NCBI RefSeq assembly: GCF_002850255.1
Contig: NZ_CP022522.1
Coordinates: forward strand, 3,688,501 to 3,752,500
DNA from: Pseudoalteromonas sp. NC201
GTDB taxonomy: Bacteria > Pseudomonadota > Gammaproteobacteria > Enterobacterales > Alteromonadaceae
DNA: 64,000 nt
Reading direction: 5' to 3'
Both the position numbers and the translations under genes were made by a program. Shown piece by piece: positions 1-10,196 of the stretch (its first letter is position 1; each line of letters begins with the position of its first letter). A model generated the notes under the pieces. It saw only the letters and a program-made list of their open reading frames with translations. It had not been told where the DNA came from and ran no database searches.

Positions 1-151
1 TCAATGTCACGCTTGGCAGCTCCGTACGGGAAACAAAAGTACCATTAAGCGCGACGGCAAAAGGCGGTTTGGCACCTCTGGCTTCAATAAATTCCTGAAT
101 ATTTTGCTCGCGGTTGATATTAATCGTTTCGCCATTAAATTCGACTTTCAT
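1..151 (-). CDS. thiS: Sulfur carrier protein ThiS (partial, C-terminus beyond window)
   Basis: ThiS is the ubiquitin-like protein whose C-terminal Gly-Gly is thiocarboxylated to carry sulfur for the thiazole ring of thiamine. Fifty residues are visible, beginning MKVEFNGETININREQ, with the beta-grasp pattern and the ALNGTFV segment typical of the family. The diagnostic Gly-Gly tail lies off the left edge. Its start codon overlaps the thiO stop (ATGA), and AAGGAG at the end of thiO is its ribosome-binding site, so the two are translationally coupled. Identification rests on the partial sequence plus the thiC-thiO context. Confidence 0.88.
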   Translation of the reverse strand, partial: MKVEFNGETININREQNIQEFIEARGAKPPFAVALNGTFVSRTELPSVTL

Positions 152-1161
152 AATAACTCCTTAGATAGTGCTTGTTTCACGATAAGCGGTGCCAGCAAAT
201 AACCGTGTCTGTATAGACCATTGATACTGATCACATTACCTTGTTGTTCAATTTTGGGGTGATTATCTTTAAACGCAGGTCTAAGTCCTGCGTTTAAAGA
301 CAATACTCGCGCTTCGGCAAACCCACGATGAACCGAATAAGCAGCAGAGAGTAATTCGAGTGTAGAACGTACCGTTATCTCACCATTATCTTGCGACTCA
401 ATTTCCGTCGCACCAATAACAAACTGATGATCTGGTTTTGGCGCAATGTAAATGGGGTATCTTGGGTGCATCAAGCGCACAGGTCGAGTCAAGGTCACTT
501 CTGGGGCATAAATTCTCGCCACTTCGCCGCGCACGCCACGAAGCCCATTACACGTGGCTTTCGCACCAAGACCGCGACAATCAATTACCCAGTCATACGC
601 TTGACTAAGCTGCGCCTTTTGCGCTTCATCACAATGAACACCGTAGTTAATCTCTACCCCTTGCTGCGTCAATGTTGCCGCACTACTTTGATAAAACGCC
701 TGATTATCAAGCTGGCCTTCGCAAGGTAAATACAAGCCTTGATGGAACACACCACTAAGTTCTGGTTCCAATTGTGCGATCTGAGTACCATTTACCACTT
801 CCGCGCTATGATCTTTTAACGGTTTTAAGCGCTGCTGAAAACTCACTAAATCACCACGGTCTTGACCATGTGCCACAATAAGAGAGCCTTGCTGCTGGAA
901 AAATACCGGGCTTTCCAGTTTCGCCAGTAGTTGTGGCCAAAGTTTCATGGACTCCAGCCCTTGCAGCGCCAACGCTTCATCGCATATCACAGACTCAGCC
1001 AAGGGCGCTAACATGGCCGCCGCCACACTACCTGCTGAGCTCTCCGTACCTTGCTTTGCTTGTTCAAACACGCTGATTTGATAACGCTCAGCGAGCATCA
1101 ATGCAGCGATGCGCCCAGTTAAGCCAAAACCCAAGATAGCAACATGTGCTTGAGTAGACAT
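148..1161 (-). CDS. thiO: FAD-dependent glycine oxidase ThiO
   Basis: ThiO oxidises glycine to dehydroglycine (iminoacetate), which ThiG uses to build the thiazole phosphate of thiamine in aerobic bacteria. The N-terminus has the Rossmann FAD motif GFGLTGR at residues 11-17, and the C-terminus has the NGLYRHGYLLAP segment characteristic of this DAO-family oxidase. About 337 residues is normal. An in-frame ATG exists eight codons upstream, but AGGAGTG sits just before the ATG at 1161, so the shorter start is preferred. It lies between thiC and thiS in the same operon. It is homologous to D-amino-acid oxidases, but the context makes ThiO the best reading. Confidence 0.9.
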   Translation of the reverse strand: MSTQAHVAILGFGLTGRIAALMLAERYQISVFEQAKQGTESSAGSVAAAMLAPLAESVICDEALALQGLESMKLWPQLLAKLESPVFFQQQGSLIVAHGQDRGDLVSFQQRLKPLKDHSAEVVNGTQIAQLEPELSGVFHQGLYLPCEGQLDNQAFYQSSAATLTQQGVEINYGVHCDEAQKAQLSQAYDWVIDCRGLGAKATCNGLRGVRGEVARIYAPEVTLTRPVRLMHPRYPIYIAPKPDHQFVIGATEIESQDNGEITVRSTLELLSAAYSVHRGFAEARVLSLNAGLRPAFKDNHPKIEQQGNVISINGLYRHGYLLAPLIVKQALSKELL

Positions 1162-1219
1162 AGCTACACTCCTAAAATTAGCCACCCGACGGGGATCAAG
1201 GTGGCTATGATGGGATAGG

Positions 1220-3265
<2,046 letters not shown>

Positions 3266-3302
3266 CTACTATTGCTACAGACAAACGCAACGCGTTTGCT
3301 GT

Positions 3303-3412
3303 CTTGTTCCCTACGCAGGCATTAACCTGATCAGGTCCACGGATCCCGCAAAATGCGATCTCAGCCCGAATATCTGCAACAAATTTGCTGCAAAAACTCA
3401 AGGCACTCCGAC
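3303..3412 (-). ncRNA. TPP riboswitch (THI element) upstream of thiC
   Basis: Read on the minus strand, the segment contains the ordered THI-box blocks: CGGAGTGCC at the 5' end (3410-3402), GGCTGAGA, GGGATCC, then ACCTGATCAGGTTAATGCC and GCGTAGGGAACAAG at the 3' end. These are the conserved P1-P5 pieces of the thiamine pyrophosphate aptamer. It ends about 130 nt before the thiC start, leaving room for an expression platform. Boundaries are accurate to a few bases. Confidence 0.95.
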
Positions 3413-3488
3413 AAGTAACGAATTAGCGCCAGTCTACTTGCTAACACGAAAGCTCGCAAGCACTGACACTGGAATTCTTATTTTCAGC

Positions 3489-3908
3489 TTATTGTTTAAT
3501 AAAACTAAACTGAGGTTTTCCTTTCAAGGTCAACTTATTAGCATTTACTTCAAGCAATACACCAATTTGTAATTGGTTGATAAGCTGTGATTCAACCTGA
3601 GCGATTTCTTCACCACAGTATTTACGCGTCATGCCTAAGTTTTTAACTTTTAGCTGCCCTTCGACAATTTCGCCTTCGCCAAAAAAGCGATTACAACCCG
3701 CAAAACCGTTGACCTGCAGTGCATCGATAAAACGAATATCAATAGGCTTTTCACCAAGTCCAGCGTCTGATTGTAACTGCGTAATATTTTGACCATTTAT
3801 ACTCTGTAACTGCCAAGCGGAATACTTAAGCGCTTCCGTGTCTACCTTCCCTGTCGATATACATCCACTTAGCGCCATTATTGCGCCGATTATGCTGATG
3901 AATTTCAT
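3489..3908 (-). CDS. META-domain (HslJ-like) lipoprotein
   Basis: A 139-residue protein with a lipoprotein signal: MKFISIIGAIMALSGC, where Cys16 would be lipidated (lipobox LSGC). The rest is a META domain, recognisable by the WQLQSINGQ opening and the NGFAGCNRFFGEGE segment shared with E. coli HslJ and other META proteins. A second Cys in RKYCGEE may pair with the one in AGCN. HslJ-like proteins are envelope-located and linked to novobiocin tolerance in E. coli; the exact role here is unknown. It stands alone on the minus strand, between the thi operon leader and a thioesterase gene. Confidence 0.8.
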   Translation of the reverse strand: MKFISIIGAIMALSGCISTGKVDTEALKYSAWQLQSINGQNITQLQSDAGLGEKPIDIRFIDALQVNGFAGCNRFFGEGEIVEGQLKVKNLGMTRKYCGEEIAQVESQLINQLQIGVLLEVNANKLTLKGKPQFSFIKQ

Positions 3909-4012
3909 GGTAAACCATCTATTTTATGCCCTGAGTTTATTATAACGTTTCAAGACACAAAAATTGCAGTAAAATTCTGTAAAATTGTCTTACCTGAATA
4001 TTTTAACACCAA

Positions 4013-4420
4013 CTATTTCACAAATTGCTGCTCTTCAAATAAGTGCGTAATAGCGTCTGGTAAAAACGGTCTACCGCGCTCATTCACCGAAGTCCCTGTT
4101 ACCACCGCATCAAGCATTAGCTTATCGTCATGCGCTCTTATTACTTTTTGCTTAAATGCGAACTTTACTCTGCTTTCACGTTCGAGTGCGACTTCAACAT
4201 AAAACTCATCACCTGGGCGTAACGAGTCTTTGTAATTCATTTCGCTCCGAATAACGACTAAGTTCACTTTTTGCTCAGCAAGCGCTGCAAAATCAACGTT
4301 ATTCGCCAGTAAAAACTCATGCCTTGCATGCTCTAAATAATTAAAATACACGCTGTTATTAACTATTCCCTGTAAGTCACACTCGTAATCTCGGACTTTA
4401 AAATCGACTTTAAAACTCAT
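4013..4420 (-). CDS. Acyl-CoA thioesterase, 4HBT hot-dog fold
   Basis: A 135-residue single-domain protein of the 4-hydroxybenzoyl-CoA thioesterase (YbgC-like) superfamily. The N-terminal stretch VRDYECDLQGIVNNSVYFNYLEH matches the hot-dog active-site helix; the family's catalytic Asp corresponds to Asp14 or the nearby D in CDLQG, and the usual HxxY is replaced by NNSVYF. It probably hydrolyses acyl-CoA or acyl-ACP thioesters in the cytoplasm. It is divergent from the TonB-dependent receptor gene; no operon partner is close enough to narrow the substrate. Confidence 0.85.
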   Translation of the reverse strand: MSFKVDFKVRDYECDLQGIVNNSVYFNYLEHARHEFLLANNVDFAALAEQKVNLVVIRSEMNYKDSLRPGDEFYVEVALERESRVKFAFKQKVIRAHDDKLMLDAVVTGTSVNERGRPFLPDAITHLFEEQQFVK

Positions 4421-4531
4421 ATCTGGCCTATTTGTTTAACATTTTCGGGCTAACATATAACACAATTTCACTGTCAACTGGTCTGGCTTTTGTTAAACTG
4501 TGCCCAATTAAAAATGGGACAAAGATTAAGC

Positions 4532-6610
4532 ATGAAGTTAAAACTCTCTACGATCACCTTGGCACTGCTGCCATTTTTCTCTCATCAGGTACTTGCCGAC
4601 GATAACCTAGAAACCATTGTCGTCACTGGCGATTTTCAGAATGAAACTATCCAGACATTAAGTGCAAGCGCTTCGGTGGTGGACGAACTCACTATCGCTA
4701 AACGTGGTGCGCAATATTTAGATGAGATACTAGGTGCCACCGCTAACGTTAACTTTACGGCAGGTGCATCTCGTGGTCGCTTTATGCAAATCCGTGGTAT
4801 CGGCTTACGTTCACAGTTTGTTGATCCTATTTATCCCAGCGTTGGCTTATTAATTGACGGTATTAATTATTCAGGATTAGGCGCAAGTGCGCTGCTTTTT
4901 GATACTGAGTCAGTGATAGTGTATCGCGGCCCTCAAGGCACTAAATTCGGTTCAGATGCTTTAGCTGGAATCGTTGAAGTAAATACCCAAGCCGCCACCA
5001 CAGCGCCATCATTAAAAGTGAAATTAGGTGCAGGCAATTACGGTAGCTATGAAGCAGGCCTTGCTGCGGGCACTGGATTAAGCGACGACACCGCAGTGCG
5101 CGTCAGCCTTTATCAGCGAGAGTCTGACGGTTACGTAGATAACCTCTACCTAAACAAACCCACTCAGCAACAAGACGAGCAAGTAGCAAGAGTGAAACTT
5201 AACTCTCAAGTGAGCGACAACCTCGCACTAGAGTTCGCTTATCACCATATTGATACTGAAAACGGGTACGACGGTTTTACCCTAGATAATTCACGTAACA
5301 GCGTCGCTGATACCCCGGGCCAAGACAACCTCAGCTCCGATGCGTTTTCACTACGCGGAATTTACACTCGCTCAGACTTATTCAATGTCGAATTTAAAGT
5401 ATCTGGGCTAGATGCTGATACTTTATATAGCTACGACGAAGATTGGGTATGTAACGACGCAGCTCAACCAGCGCTATGTGCAGCAGGCTTGCACCCAGAA
5501 GGATACAGCTCAACCGATGCCTACGAGCGTAACCATGAAAATGGCAATATAGAGTTTTTAATCAAAGATAAGCAAAATGACTGGGTGGTAGGTGTTTTTG
5601 CAAAGCGTAACGATGTTGATTTGACCCGTCATTACACTTGGCTTGAGAACCCATTTACGTCAGCATACACCGTAGAAAGTAGAGCGATTTTTGGTCAATA
5701 CGTACATCACCTATCTGACAAAACCCGTCTTATCGGTGGCCTTCGCGCGGAGCAATATGACGCTGACTATATAGATAGTAACGGCTTTACCATTGAAACC
5801 GATGATGTAATGTGGGGCGGAAAAGTTGCACTTGAATATCAAGTTGTACCGCGCACGATGATCTACACCAGCCTTACTCGCGGTTACAAAGTCGGCGGTG
5901 TAAACGGCGAAGCACTAGCAAAAGCCAAAGATGAAGGTTTAAACATTCCGGCCGAACACCATTACTTTGACCCAGAGTATGTTTGGAACGCTGAGTTTGG
6001 CGTAAAAGGTGAATCTGAAGACAAACGTCACCTTGTGCGGGTTACCGCGTTTTATATGCAACGCGATGATATCCAGTTAAAGCAATGGCAAGTTTCTAAC
6101 CAACAATTTGCAGGCTACATCGACAACGCCAGTAAAGGCAGTAACTACGGCCTAGAAGTTGAAGGCAACCTACAATACACGGACCGCCTTGGTTTTAGCT
6201 ATAGCGCAGGCTATTTAGAGACCGAGATTGAAGACTTTGTGGCTGCCAGTGGCCTAAACCTTGATGGTCGTGACCAAGCACAAGCGCCAAATTATCAATA
6301 CTCGTTTGCCGTCAATTACGAGTTAATGGATAACCTAGTGGTTGAATTGGGGGTGGAAGGCAAAGACAACTATTACCTCTCGGACAGTCACAACGAGCAA
6401 GCGCGCAATCATAACCTAATCAACGCAAGCCTTAGTTACTATGGCGATAACTGGTCATTAACGGCTTGGGGTAGAAACCTAGCAGACGAAGACATTGTAG
6501 TACGTGGCTTTAGGTTTGGTAATAATCCACTAGACGGCTGGCAAGACAATACCTATGTACAGTACGGCGAGCCGCGCGTTTATGGTCTAAGTTTTACTTA
6601 CGAACTGTAG
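4532..6610 (+). CDS. TonB-dependent outer-membrane receptor
   Basis: A 692-residue outer-membrane transporter. Its signal peptide is MKLKLSTITLALLPFFSHQVLA, followed by a TonB box-like ETIVVTG, a plug domain (FMQIRGIGLRSQF, YRGPQGTKFGSDALAG, roughly residues 50-170) and a beta-barrel with receptor-type strands to the C-terminus. Such receptors import siderophores, vitamins or oligosaccharides using TonB energy. No Fur box, riboswitch or substrate gene is adjacent, so the ligand is unknown. A longer reading frame begins 14 codons upstream, but the ATG at 4532 gives a clean signal peptide. Confidence 0.9.
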   Translation: MKLKLSTITLALLPFFSHQVLADDNLETIVVTGDFQNETIQTLSASASVVDELTIAKRGAQYLDEILGATANVNFTAGASRGRFMQIRGIGLRSQFVDPIYPSVGLLIDGINYSGLGASALLFDTESVIVYRGPQGTKFGSDALAGIVEVNTQAATTAPSLKVKLGAGNYGSYEAGLAAGTGLSDDTAVRVSLYQRESDGYVDNLYLNKPTQQQDEQVARVKLNSQVSDNLALEFAYHHIDTENGYDGFTLDNSRNSVADTPGQDNLSSDAFSLRGIYTRSDLFNVEFKVSGLDADTLYSYDEDWVCNDAAQPALCAAGLHPEGYSSTDAYERNHENGNIEFLIKDKQNDWVVGVFAKRNDVDLTRHYTWLENPFTSAYTVESRAIFGQYVHHLSDKTRLIGGLRAEQYDADYIDSNGFTIETDDVMWGGKVALEYQVVPRTMIYTSLTRGYKVGGVNGEALAKAKDEGLNIPAEHHYFDPEYVWNAEFGVKGESEDKRHLVRVTAFYMQRDDIQLKQWQVSNQQFAGYIDNASKGSNYGLEVEGNLQYTDRLGFSYSAGYLETEIEDFVAASGLNLDGRDQAQAPNYQYSFAVNYELMDNLVVELGVEGKDNYYLSDSHNEQARNHNLINASLSYYGDNWSLTAWGRNLADEDIVVRGFRFGNNPLDGWQDNTYVQYGEPRVYGLSFTYEL

Positions 6611-6615
6611 TACGA

Positions 6616-6650
6616 CCCGTTTATCGCCTACACATAAGGCGATAAACGGG
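6616..6650 (+). terminator. Strong hairpin after the TonB-dependent receptor gene
   Basis: A perfect 14-bp stem (6616-6629 with 6637-6650) around a 7-nt loop begins 6 bases after the receptor stop codon. No T-run follows on the plus strand, so it is either a weak intrinsic terminator or an mRNA 3'-end stabiliser. Confidence 0.6.
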
Positions 6651-6664
6651 CACAAAAAGAAAAA

Positions 6665-6700
6665 AGGGGGAACGTAAAATTAGAGTAAAACGTTCCCCCT
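6665..6700 (-). terminator. Rho-independent terminator for the 82-codon minus-strand gene
   Basis: AGGGGGAACG and CGTTCCCCCT form a 10-bp stem. Read on the minus strand the stem is followed by a T-rich run, so it terminates transcription of the gene at 6736-6969. Confidence 0.75.
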
Positions 6701-6735
6701 CACCGCAAAAACTCAAAAAGCAATTACCCTTTTAG

Positions 6736-6969
6736 TTACTCCATGCTTGGGGCACTGGAATACACCAACTCAACCAGATTATTCATCGTTTTTGACTTCT
6801 GCATGTAAGCCTTTTCCATATGGGCAAGCTCTTGCAGTTCAAACAAGGTTGTTTCCACCAGTGCTAACCATTTGGTTGTGGTGTCTGGCACCTCGTCACC
6901 CTGCCTTGCCGCCTTCTTGAGGGCATCGTAATAAATCGTTAAGTCATGATATTGGCGTAGATAATCCAT
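6736..6969 (-). CDS. Small hypothetical protein (77 residues)
   Basis: I do not recognise the family. The protein begins MDYLRQYHDLTIYYDALKK and looks like a soluble, helical, charged protein with no Cys, no signal peptide and no membrane segment. The start at 6969 is chosen because GGAGAG lies just upstream; an ATG five codons earlier has no such signal. It has its own downstream terminator (6665-6700), which supports a real, independently expressed gene. It could be a small regulatory or coiled-coil protein, but nothing in the sequence says which. Confidence 0.65.
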   Translation of the reverse strand: MDYLRQYHDLTIYYDALKKAARQGDEVPDTTTKWLALVETTLFELQELAHMEKAYMQKSKTMNNLVELVYSSAPSME

Positions 6970-7315
6970 ATTGCTCTCCAACATGTCACTTTATTTCACA
7001 CTAAAGTAACAAAAGCTTCGGGCAAAAATCTGCGCGAAGAAAATTTTTTTGAATTTATTTGTAAATTAATCAAAAACGCCAGCACCATCATAGCAACACC
7101 TCCGTTGACTCAAGAGTTACTCATCTCAGGCTTCGCCTAAAAAATCGAGCGAAGATTCATTAAATGCAACAAAATGTTCATTTTTCGACTGAATACACTT
7201 GAAAAAGAAAATTTCTACGATAGACTCGCGTTTACGGTTTAGATACAAAAATGCAACTTGGTTAAGCGAACAATAGAGACAAACAAATAGCATACATCCG
7301 GCTACATGGGGATTG
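6970..7315. other. AT-rich intergenic region before the XRE gene
   Basis: About 345 bases without a convincing gene. Visible items are a small inverted repeat (CTTTA with TAAAG, near 6990-7010), a short AGGC-ttc-GCCT hairpin near 7128, and several A/T tracts. It presumably holds the divergent promoters of the 77-residue gene and the XRE regulator. Confidence 0.5.
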
Positions 7316-7669
7316 ATGCTGTTTGTGACGCGAGTGCGACAGGCAAAAAGGATTGAGTTGGTGGGGAAATATGATAAGCGCTTTACAGGAGACGACCTGC
7401 GCCGCATGCGCAAAGTCGCCGGCAAAACCACGCAAGAAATGGCTAACTTGGTCGGCGTGGAGCGTGGCACTTACGAAAACTACGAAAAAGGCGTCAGCAA
7501 ATTTCCCTACGAATATTTTGAAGTATGGTGCGACGCCTGCGGCATCAACCTTAATCCACTTAGAGAACAAATCCTTGCCTTAAGAGACAAAATTGACGAC
7601 GCCAAGTTATGGCGCAAGTCTCCAACACCACGAAATAGCAGATCAAGTAACGAGGATAACGGCAAATGA
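7316..7669 (+). CDS. XRE-family helix-turn-helix protein
   Basis: A 117-residue protein with one HTH domain at about residues 26-80: LRRMRKVAGKTTQEMANLVG followed by VERGTYENYEKGVSKFP, the classical Cro/CI pattern. The C-terminal 30 residues are charged and probably disordered. GGGG four bases before the ATG serves as a weak ribosome-binding site; a TTG one codon earlier is the alternative. It lies 154 bp upstream of the double-glycine peptide gene on the same strand, so it may regulate that locus, though no operator has been shown. Confidence 0.8.
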   Translation: MLFVTRVRQAKRIELVGKYDKRFTGDDLRRMRKVAGKTTQEMANLVGVERGTYENYEKGVSKFPYEYFEVWCDACGINLNPLREQILALRDKIDDAKLWRKSPTPRNSRSSNEDNGK

Positions 7670-7715
7670 AAGATGCGCACTTTCATCGCCTCTCACCACA
7701 ATGGCAAACAATAAA

Positions 7716-7740
7716 GTTACAAATAAGGTCTATTTGCAAC
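7716..7740. promoter_or_regulatory. Inverted repeat upstream of the double-glycine peptide gene
   Basis: GTTACAAATA (7716-7725) and TATTTGCAAC (7731-7740) form an inverted repeat with one mismatch and a 5-bp spacer, 84 bp before the peptide start. The size and spacing resemble an operator for a dimeric HTH protein such as the XRE regulator just upstream. Assignment as an operator is inference. Confidence 0.4.
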
Positions 7741-7823
7741 GCTGTGTTTTCAACATTGATTTTAAGGGGTAAAGTGGAGTGGAAACTAAACACCGCAAAA
7801 CTTAACTTAGAAAGGACGTCATT

Positions 7824-8000
7824 ATGCGCTTTTTAACAAAAAATAAATCATGTCAATTTACACGCTTAACTTCACTAACTAAAAGCCAAATTAACATGGT
7901 ATCTGGTGGTACCCTTGGAGGTAAGACAAAGGATCCTAGAGGAGAAGAAGCTTCAGCGAGCGCAACGGCTAATAGGCCATTACTTGTGGAGAATAAATGA
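7824..8000 (+). CDS. Small secreted-peptide precursor with double-glycine-type leader (58 residues)
   Basis: A 58-codon gene with a good ribosome-binding site (AAAGGA, 7 bases before the ATG). Residues 18-29, LTKSQINMVSGG, match the double-glycine leader used by peptidase-containing ABC exporters: Leu at -12, Ile at -7, Val at -4 and Gly-Gly at -2/-1; the usual Glu at -8 is Gln. Cleavage after Gly29 would release a hydrophilic 29-residue peptide starting TLGGKTKDPRGEE, without Cys. Its stop overlaps the next start (ATGA), and the next gene's ribosome-binding site lies inside it. I do not recognise the family. A bacteriocin, a signalling peptide or a modified-peptide precursor are all possible; no transporter gene is nearby. 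Confidence 0.65.
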   Translation: MRFLTKNKSCQFTRLTSLTKSQINMVSGGTLGGKTKDPRGEEASASATANRPLLVENK

Positions 8001-8653
8001 AAAACTCTTGGTACTTTTGCATATTGGCTATATTAATGACAGTTGCATTTTCAGCTCTTCATTATTTTACAGATTTTGCCTATATGATTCATATAATGGT
8101 TTTACTAGTTGTCGTGACCTTTGTGTCACGCCGACTAGTAAACTTACAACATATAAGCGTGGTACTCTTATTTATTACTGTTATCGAGTACGCTTTTGTT
8201 CGCTATATATTCGAATTAAGCGCTTCAGGTTTACCTCCATATAAAACAAACGCCTTCATCTTTGGTGCTCACTTTTTACTGGACTTAATAATTTTTCTCT
8301 TGCTCAAACATAGAGTTTTATGGTCATTGCGCTTTATGCGTCTCACTAATCCAAATAACTGGCGTAGCATTTATATGACCTATGCAGACCCAATTCTATA
8401 CGGTATTTTCTTTGCATTTATATTGGTTGATTTGGCAGCCTTTGGTGAAAATCTAATTCGCAATATGGATCTCTTTTTTGGTGTGTCCGAAGAAGCCTCT
8501 AAGCCCTATTGGAGTTGGGGCTGGGTATATAAAAACTACGAAATCCTGAAATCAATTTTATCAGCTCTAGTATTGACGACCATACTGGCCACTAGCTTTG
8601 TGGAACGACAGCGCCCTGATACGCCAGATGAGGAATTAGAAAGCGAATCTTAG
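7997..8653 (+). CDS. Six-helix membrane protein coupled to the peptide gene
   Basis: A 218-residue integral membrane protein that I do not assign to a family. Six hydrophobic segments are visible at about residues 5-22, 27-45, 54-73, 86-104, 130-150 and 185-203. The cytoplasmic-looking loop around RRLVN and the acidic tail (DTPDEELESES) suggest both ends on the same side. It starts at an ATG overlapping the stop of the 58-residue peptide gene, with GGAG six bases before. Such coupling suggests a dedicated partner: immunity protein, receptor or processing factor for the peptide. That is inference from position only. Codon use is more AT-rich than in flanking housekeeping genes. Confidence 0.75.
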   Translation: MKNSWYFCILAILMTVAFSALHYFTDFAYMIHIMVLLVVVTFVSRRLVNLQHISVVLLFITVIEYAFVRYIFELSASGLPPYKTNAFIFGAHFLLDLIIFLLLKHRVLWSLRFMRLTNPNNWRSIYMTYADPILYGIFFAFILVDLAAFGENLIRNMDLFFGVSEEASKPYWSWGWVYKNYEILKSILSALVLTTILATSFVERQRPDTPDEELESES

Positions 8654-8673
8654 TGATTTTATAACTGTCACTT

Positions 8674-8708
8674 TATAAGCGGGCACAGTCGTGTTCTATG
8701 CGCTTATA
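8674..8708. repeat. Inverted repeat downstream of the membrane-protein gene
   Basis: TATAAGCG (8674-8681) and CGCTTATA (8701-8708) are perfect 8-bp arms; CAC-agtc-GTG lies inside. It sits between the membrane-protein stop and the terminator, so it would be part of the mRNA 3' end. Confidence 0.5.
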
Positions 8709-8735
8709 TGATGACTTAACAAGGAATCTCAGACA

Positions 8736-8765
8736 TTAAAAAAGGCGCTTGCGCGCCTTTTTTAA
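8736..8765. terminator. Bidirectional rho-independent terminator
   Basis: TTAAAAAAGGCGC and GCGCCTTTTTTAA form perfect 13-bp arms around TTGC. The A-tract and T-tract make it function in both directions, ending the peptide/membrane-protein transcript and speD. Confidence 0.9.
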
Positions 8766-8784
8766 TTCCTCAATTTACCGCTGA

Positions 8785-9594
8785 TTATTCAGTTTCTGGT
8801 AAATTGCGACCGTAGAACACTTCCTGAATTTCACGATTCAGCTTAAGACGAATTTCTTCCTCTTCGTCTGCGTCTAAATCATCAGTACTAATTCCAAATA
8901 GATATGCATTTAGGTCTGTTTCCTTAAGCATCATCTTAGTGTGGAATAGGTTCTCTTGATACACGTTTACGTCTACCATGTGGTATGCGTCTTTAGTATC
9001 TTCCGTCATGTAATTCTGGATCGAGTGAATTGCGTGGTCGATATAGTGTTTAACACCATTAACGTCACGAGTAAATCCACGAACACGATAATCAATCGTC
9101 ACCACATCTGACTCTAAAGAGTGAATTAAGAAGTTAAGCGCTTTAAGTGGCGAAATAATGCCACACGTTGAAACTTCGATATCTGCTCTAAAAGTACAGA
9201 TGCCATCATGTGGGTGCGCTTCAGGATAAGTATGAACACAGATGTGACTCTTATCCAAATGTGCAACCACTGAATCAGGTAATGGTCCTGGTGCTTCATT
9301 ACTATCAAAAGTCTGCTGTTCAACAGGCTCTTCTGATACTAAGATCGTCACACTCGCCCCTTGTGGTTCATAATCTTGACGCGCGATATTCAGTACGTTT
9401 GCACCGATAATATCCGTTACGTCTTTTAGAATATCCGTCAAACGATCAGCACTATACTGCTCATCGATATATTCTAGATATTCTTTACGTTGCTGCTCGG
9501 TCTTGGCGTAGCAAATATCGTAAATGCTAAAGCTTAAACTCTTAGTTAAGTTGTTAAAGCCATGGAGTTTAATTTTATCAAAGGGCTTGTTCAC
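8785..9594 (-). CDS. speD: S-adenosylmethionine decarboxylase proenzyme SpeD
   Basis: SpeD makes decarboxylated SAM, the aminopropyl donor for spermidine synthesis. The 269-residue protein is of the long E. coli class (about 264). The self-cleavage site that creates the pyruvoyl cofactor is in [14 protein letters not shown], where the Ser after Lys becomes pyruvoyl. [16 protein letters not shown] contains the conserved Cys. The gene stands alone with its own terminator; speE is not in the window. Confidence 0.96.
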   Translation of the reverse strand: MNKPFDKIKLHGFNNLTKSLSFSIYDICYAKTEQQRKEYLEYIDEQYSADRLTDILKDVTDIIGANVLNIARQDYEPQGASVTILVSEEPVEQQTFDSNEAPGPLPDSVVAHLDKSHICVHTYPEAHPHDGICTFRADIEVSTCGIISPLKALNFLIHSLESDVVTIDYRVRGFTRDVNGVKHYIDHAIHSIQNYMTEDTKDAYHMVDVNVYQENLFHTKMMLKETDLNAYLFGISTDDLDADEEEEIRLKLNREIQEVFYGRNLPETE

Positions 9595-9679
9595 GATAGA
9601 CCCACCTTAATACAAAAAATCTGCGCTGCAGAAACAAAAGTTCGCGGATTTTATACGAAAATAGCGCTATGAAAAAGCG

Positions 9680-10093
9680 TTATTTTTCGTCAATTTCAAC
9701 CACTTCATGGCTATGCGTAATTTCTACTGCTTTTTCAAGCATTAATGCCACTGAACAATACTTTTCAGCGGATAAACTTACGGCTCTTTCTAGGTGTTTT
9801 TCAGAGACATTACGCCCTTTCACCACAAAGTGTAAATTGATCTTGGTAAAAACCCGAGGTGCGCTTTCTGCGCGCTCTGCGGTTAATTTTACTTCCACGT
9901 CGGTCACATCCTGACGCGCCTTTTGTAGAATGCTGACTACATCGACTGACGAACAACATCCCGCTGACATTAATACCATCTCCATTGGACTTGGCGCAGC
10001 ACTGTCTGAACCGGCATCAAATACCACATTATGTCCCGACGCAGAGCGACCGATAAAGGTATCTCCTTCAACCCATTTTACGCTAGCTAACAT
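9680..10093 (-). CDS. OsmC/Ohr-family protein (YhfA-like)
   Basis: A 137-residue OsmC-fold protein. The two conserved cysteines are visible in SAGCCSSVDVV (about residue 46) and EKYCSVA (about residue 112), the positions used for thiol-based peroxide reduction in this superfamily. The closest pattern is the E. coli YhfA subgroup rather than Ohr or OsmC proper, so the peroxidase role is not assured. It is cytoplasmic, on the minus strand between speD and a DUF3802-type gene, with a 20-bp hairpin just upstream of its start. Confidence 0.85.
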   Translation of the reverse strand: MLASVKWVEGDTFIGRSASGHNVVFDAGSDSAAPSPMEMVLMSAGCCSSVDVVSILQKARQDVTDVEVKLTAERAESAPRVFTKINLHFVVKGRNVSEKHLERAVSLSAEKYCSVALMLEKAVEITHSHEVVEIDEK

Positions 10094-10114
10094 AGTTATC
10101 CTCTATAAAGCATA

Positions 10115-10134
10115 ACACCGCCAAATGGCGGTGT
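10115..10134 (-). terminator. Hairpin between the DUF3802-type gene and the OsmC gene
   Basis: ACACCGCCA and TGGCGGTGT give a nearly loopless 9-bp inverted repeat 63 bases after the DUF3802-type stop. No T-run follows, so it may be a weak terminator or a leader hairpin of the OsmC gene, which starts 22 bases later. Confidence 0.45.
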
Positions 10135-10196
10135 ATCTTAAACCTAGAATTGCCTCTAAGTGTGTTTTCTACACTGTCGATAGTGATTGTGCCAAG

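Noticed and set aside
7906..8244. 112-codon frame overlapping the peptide and membrane-protein genes
   Set aside because: It is out of frame with two genes that each have a good ribosome-binding site and ATGA coupling; its translation lacks any recognisable feature.
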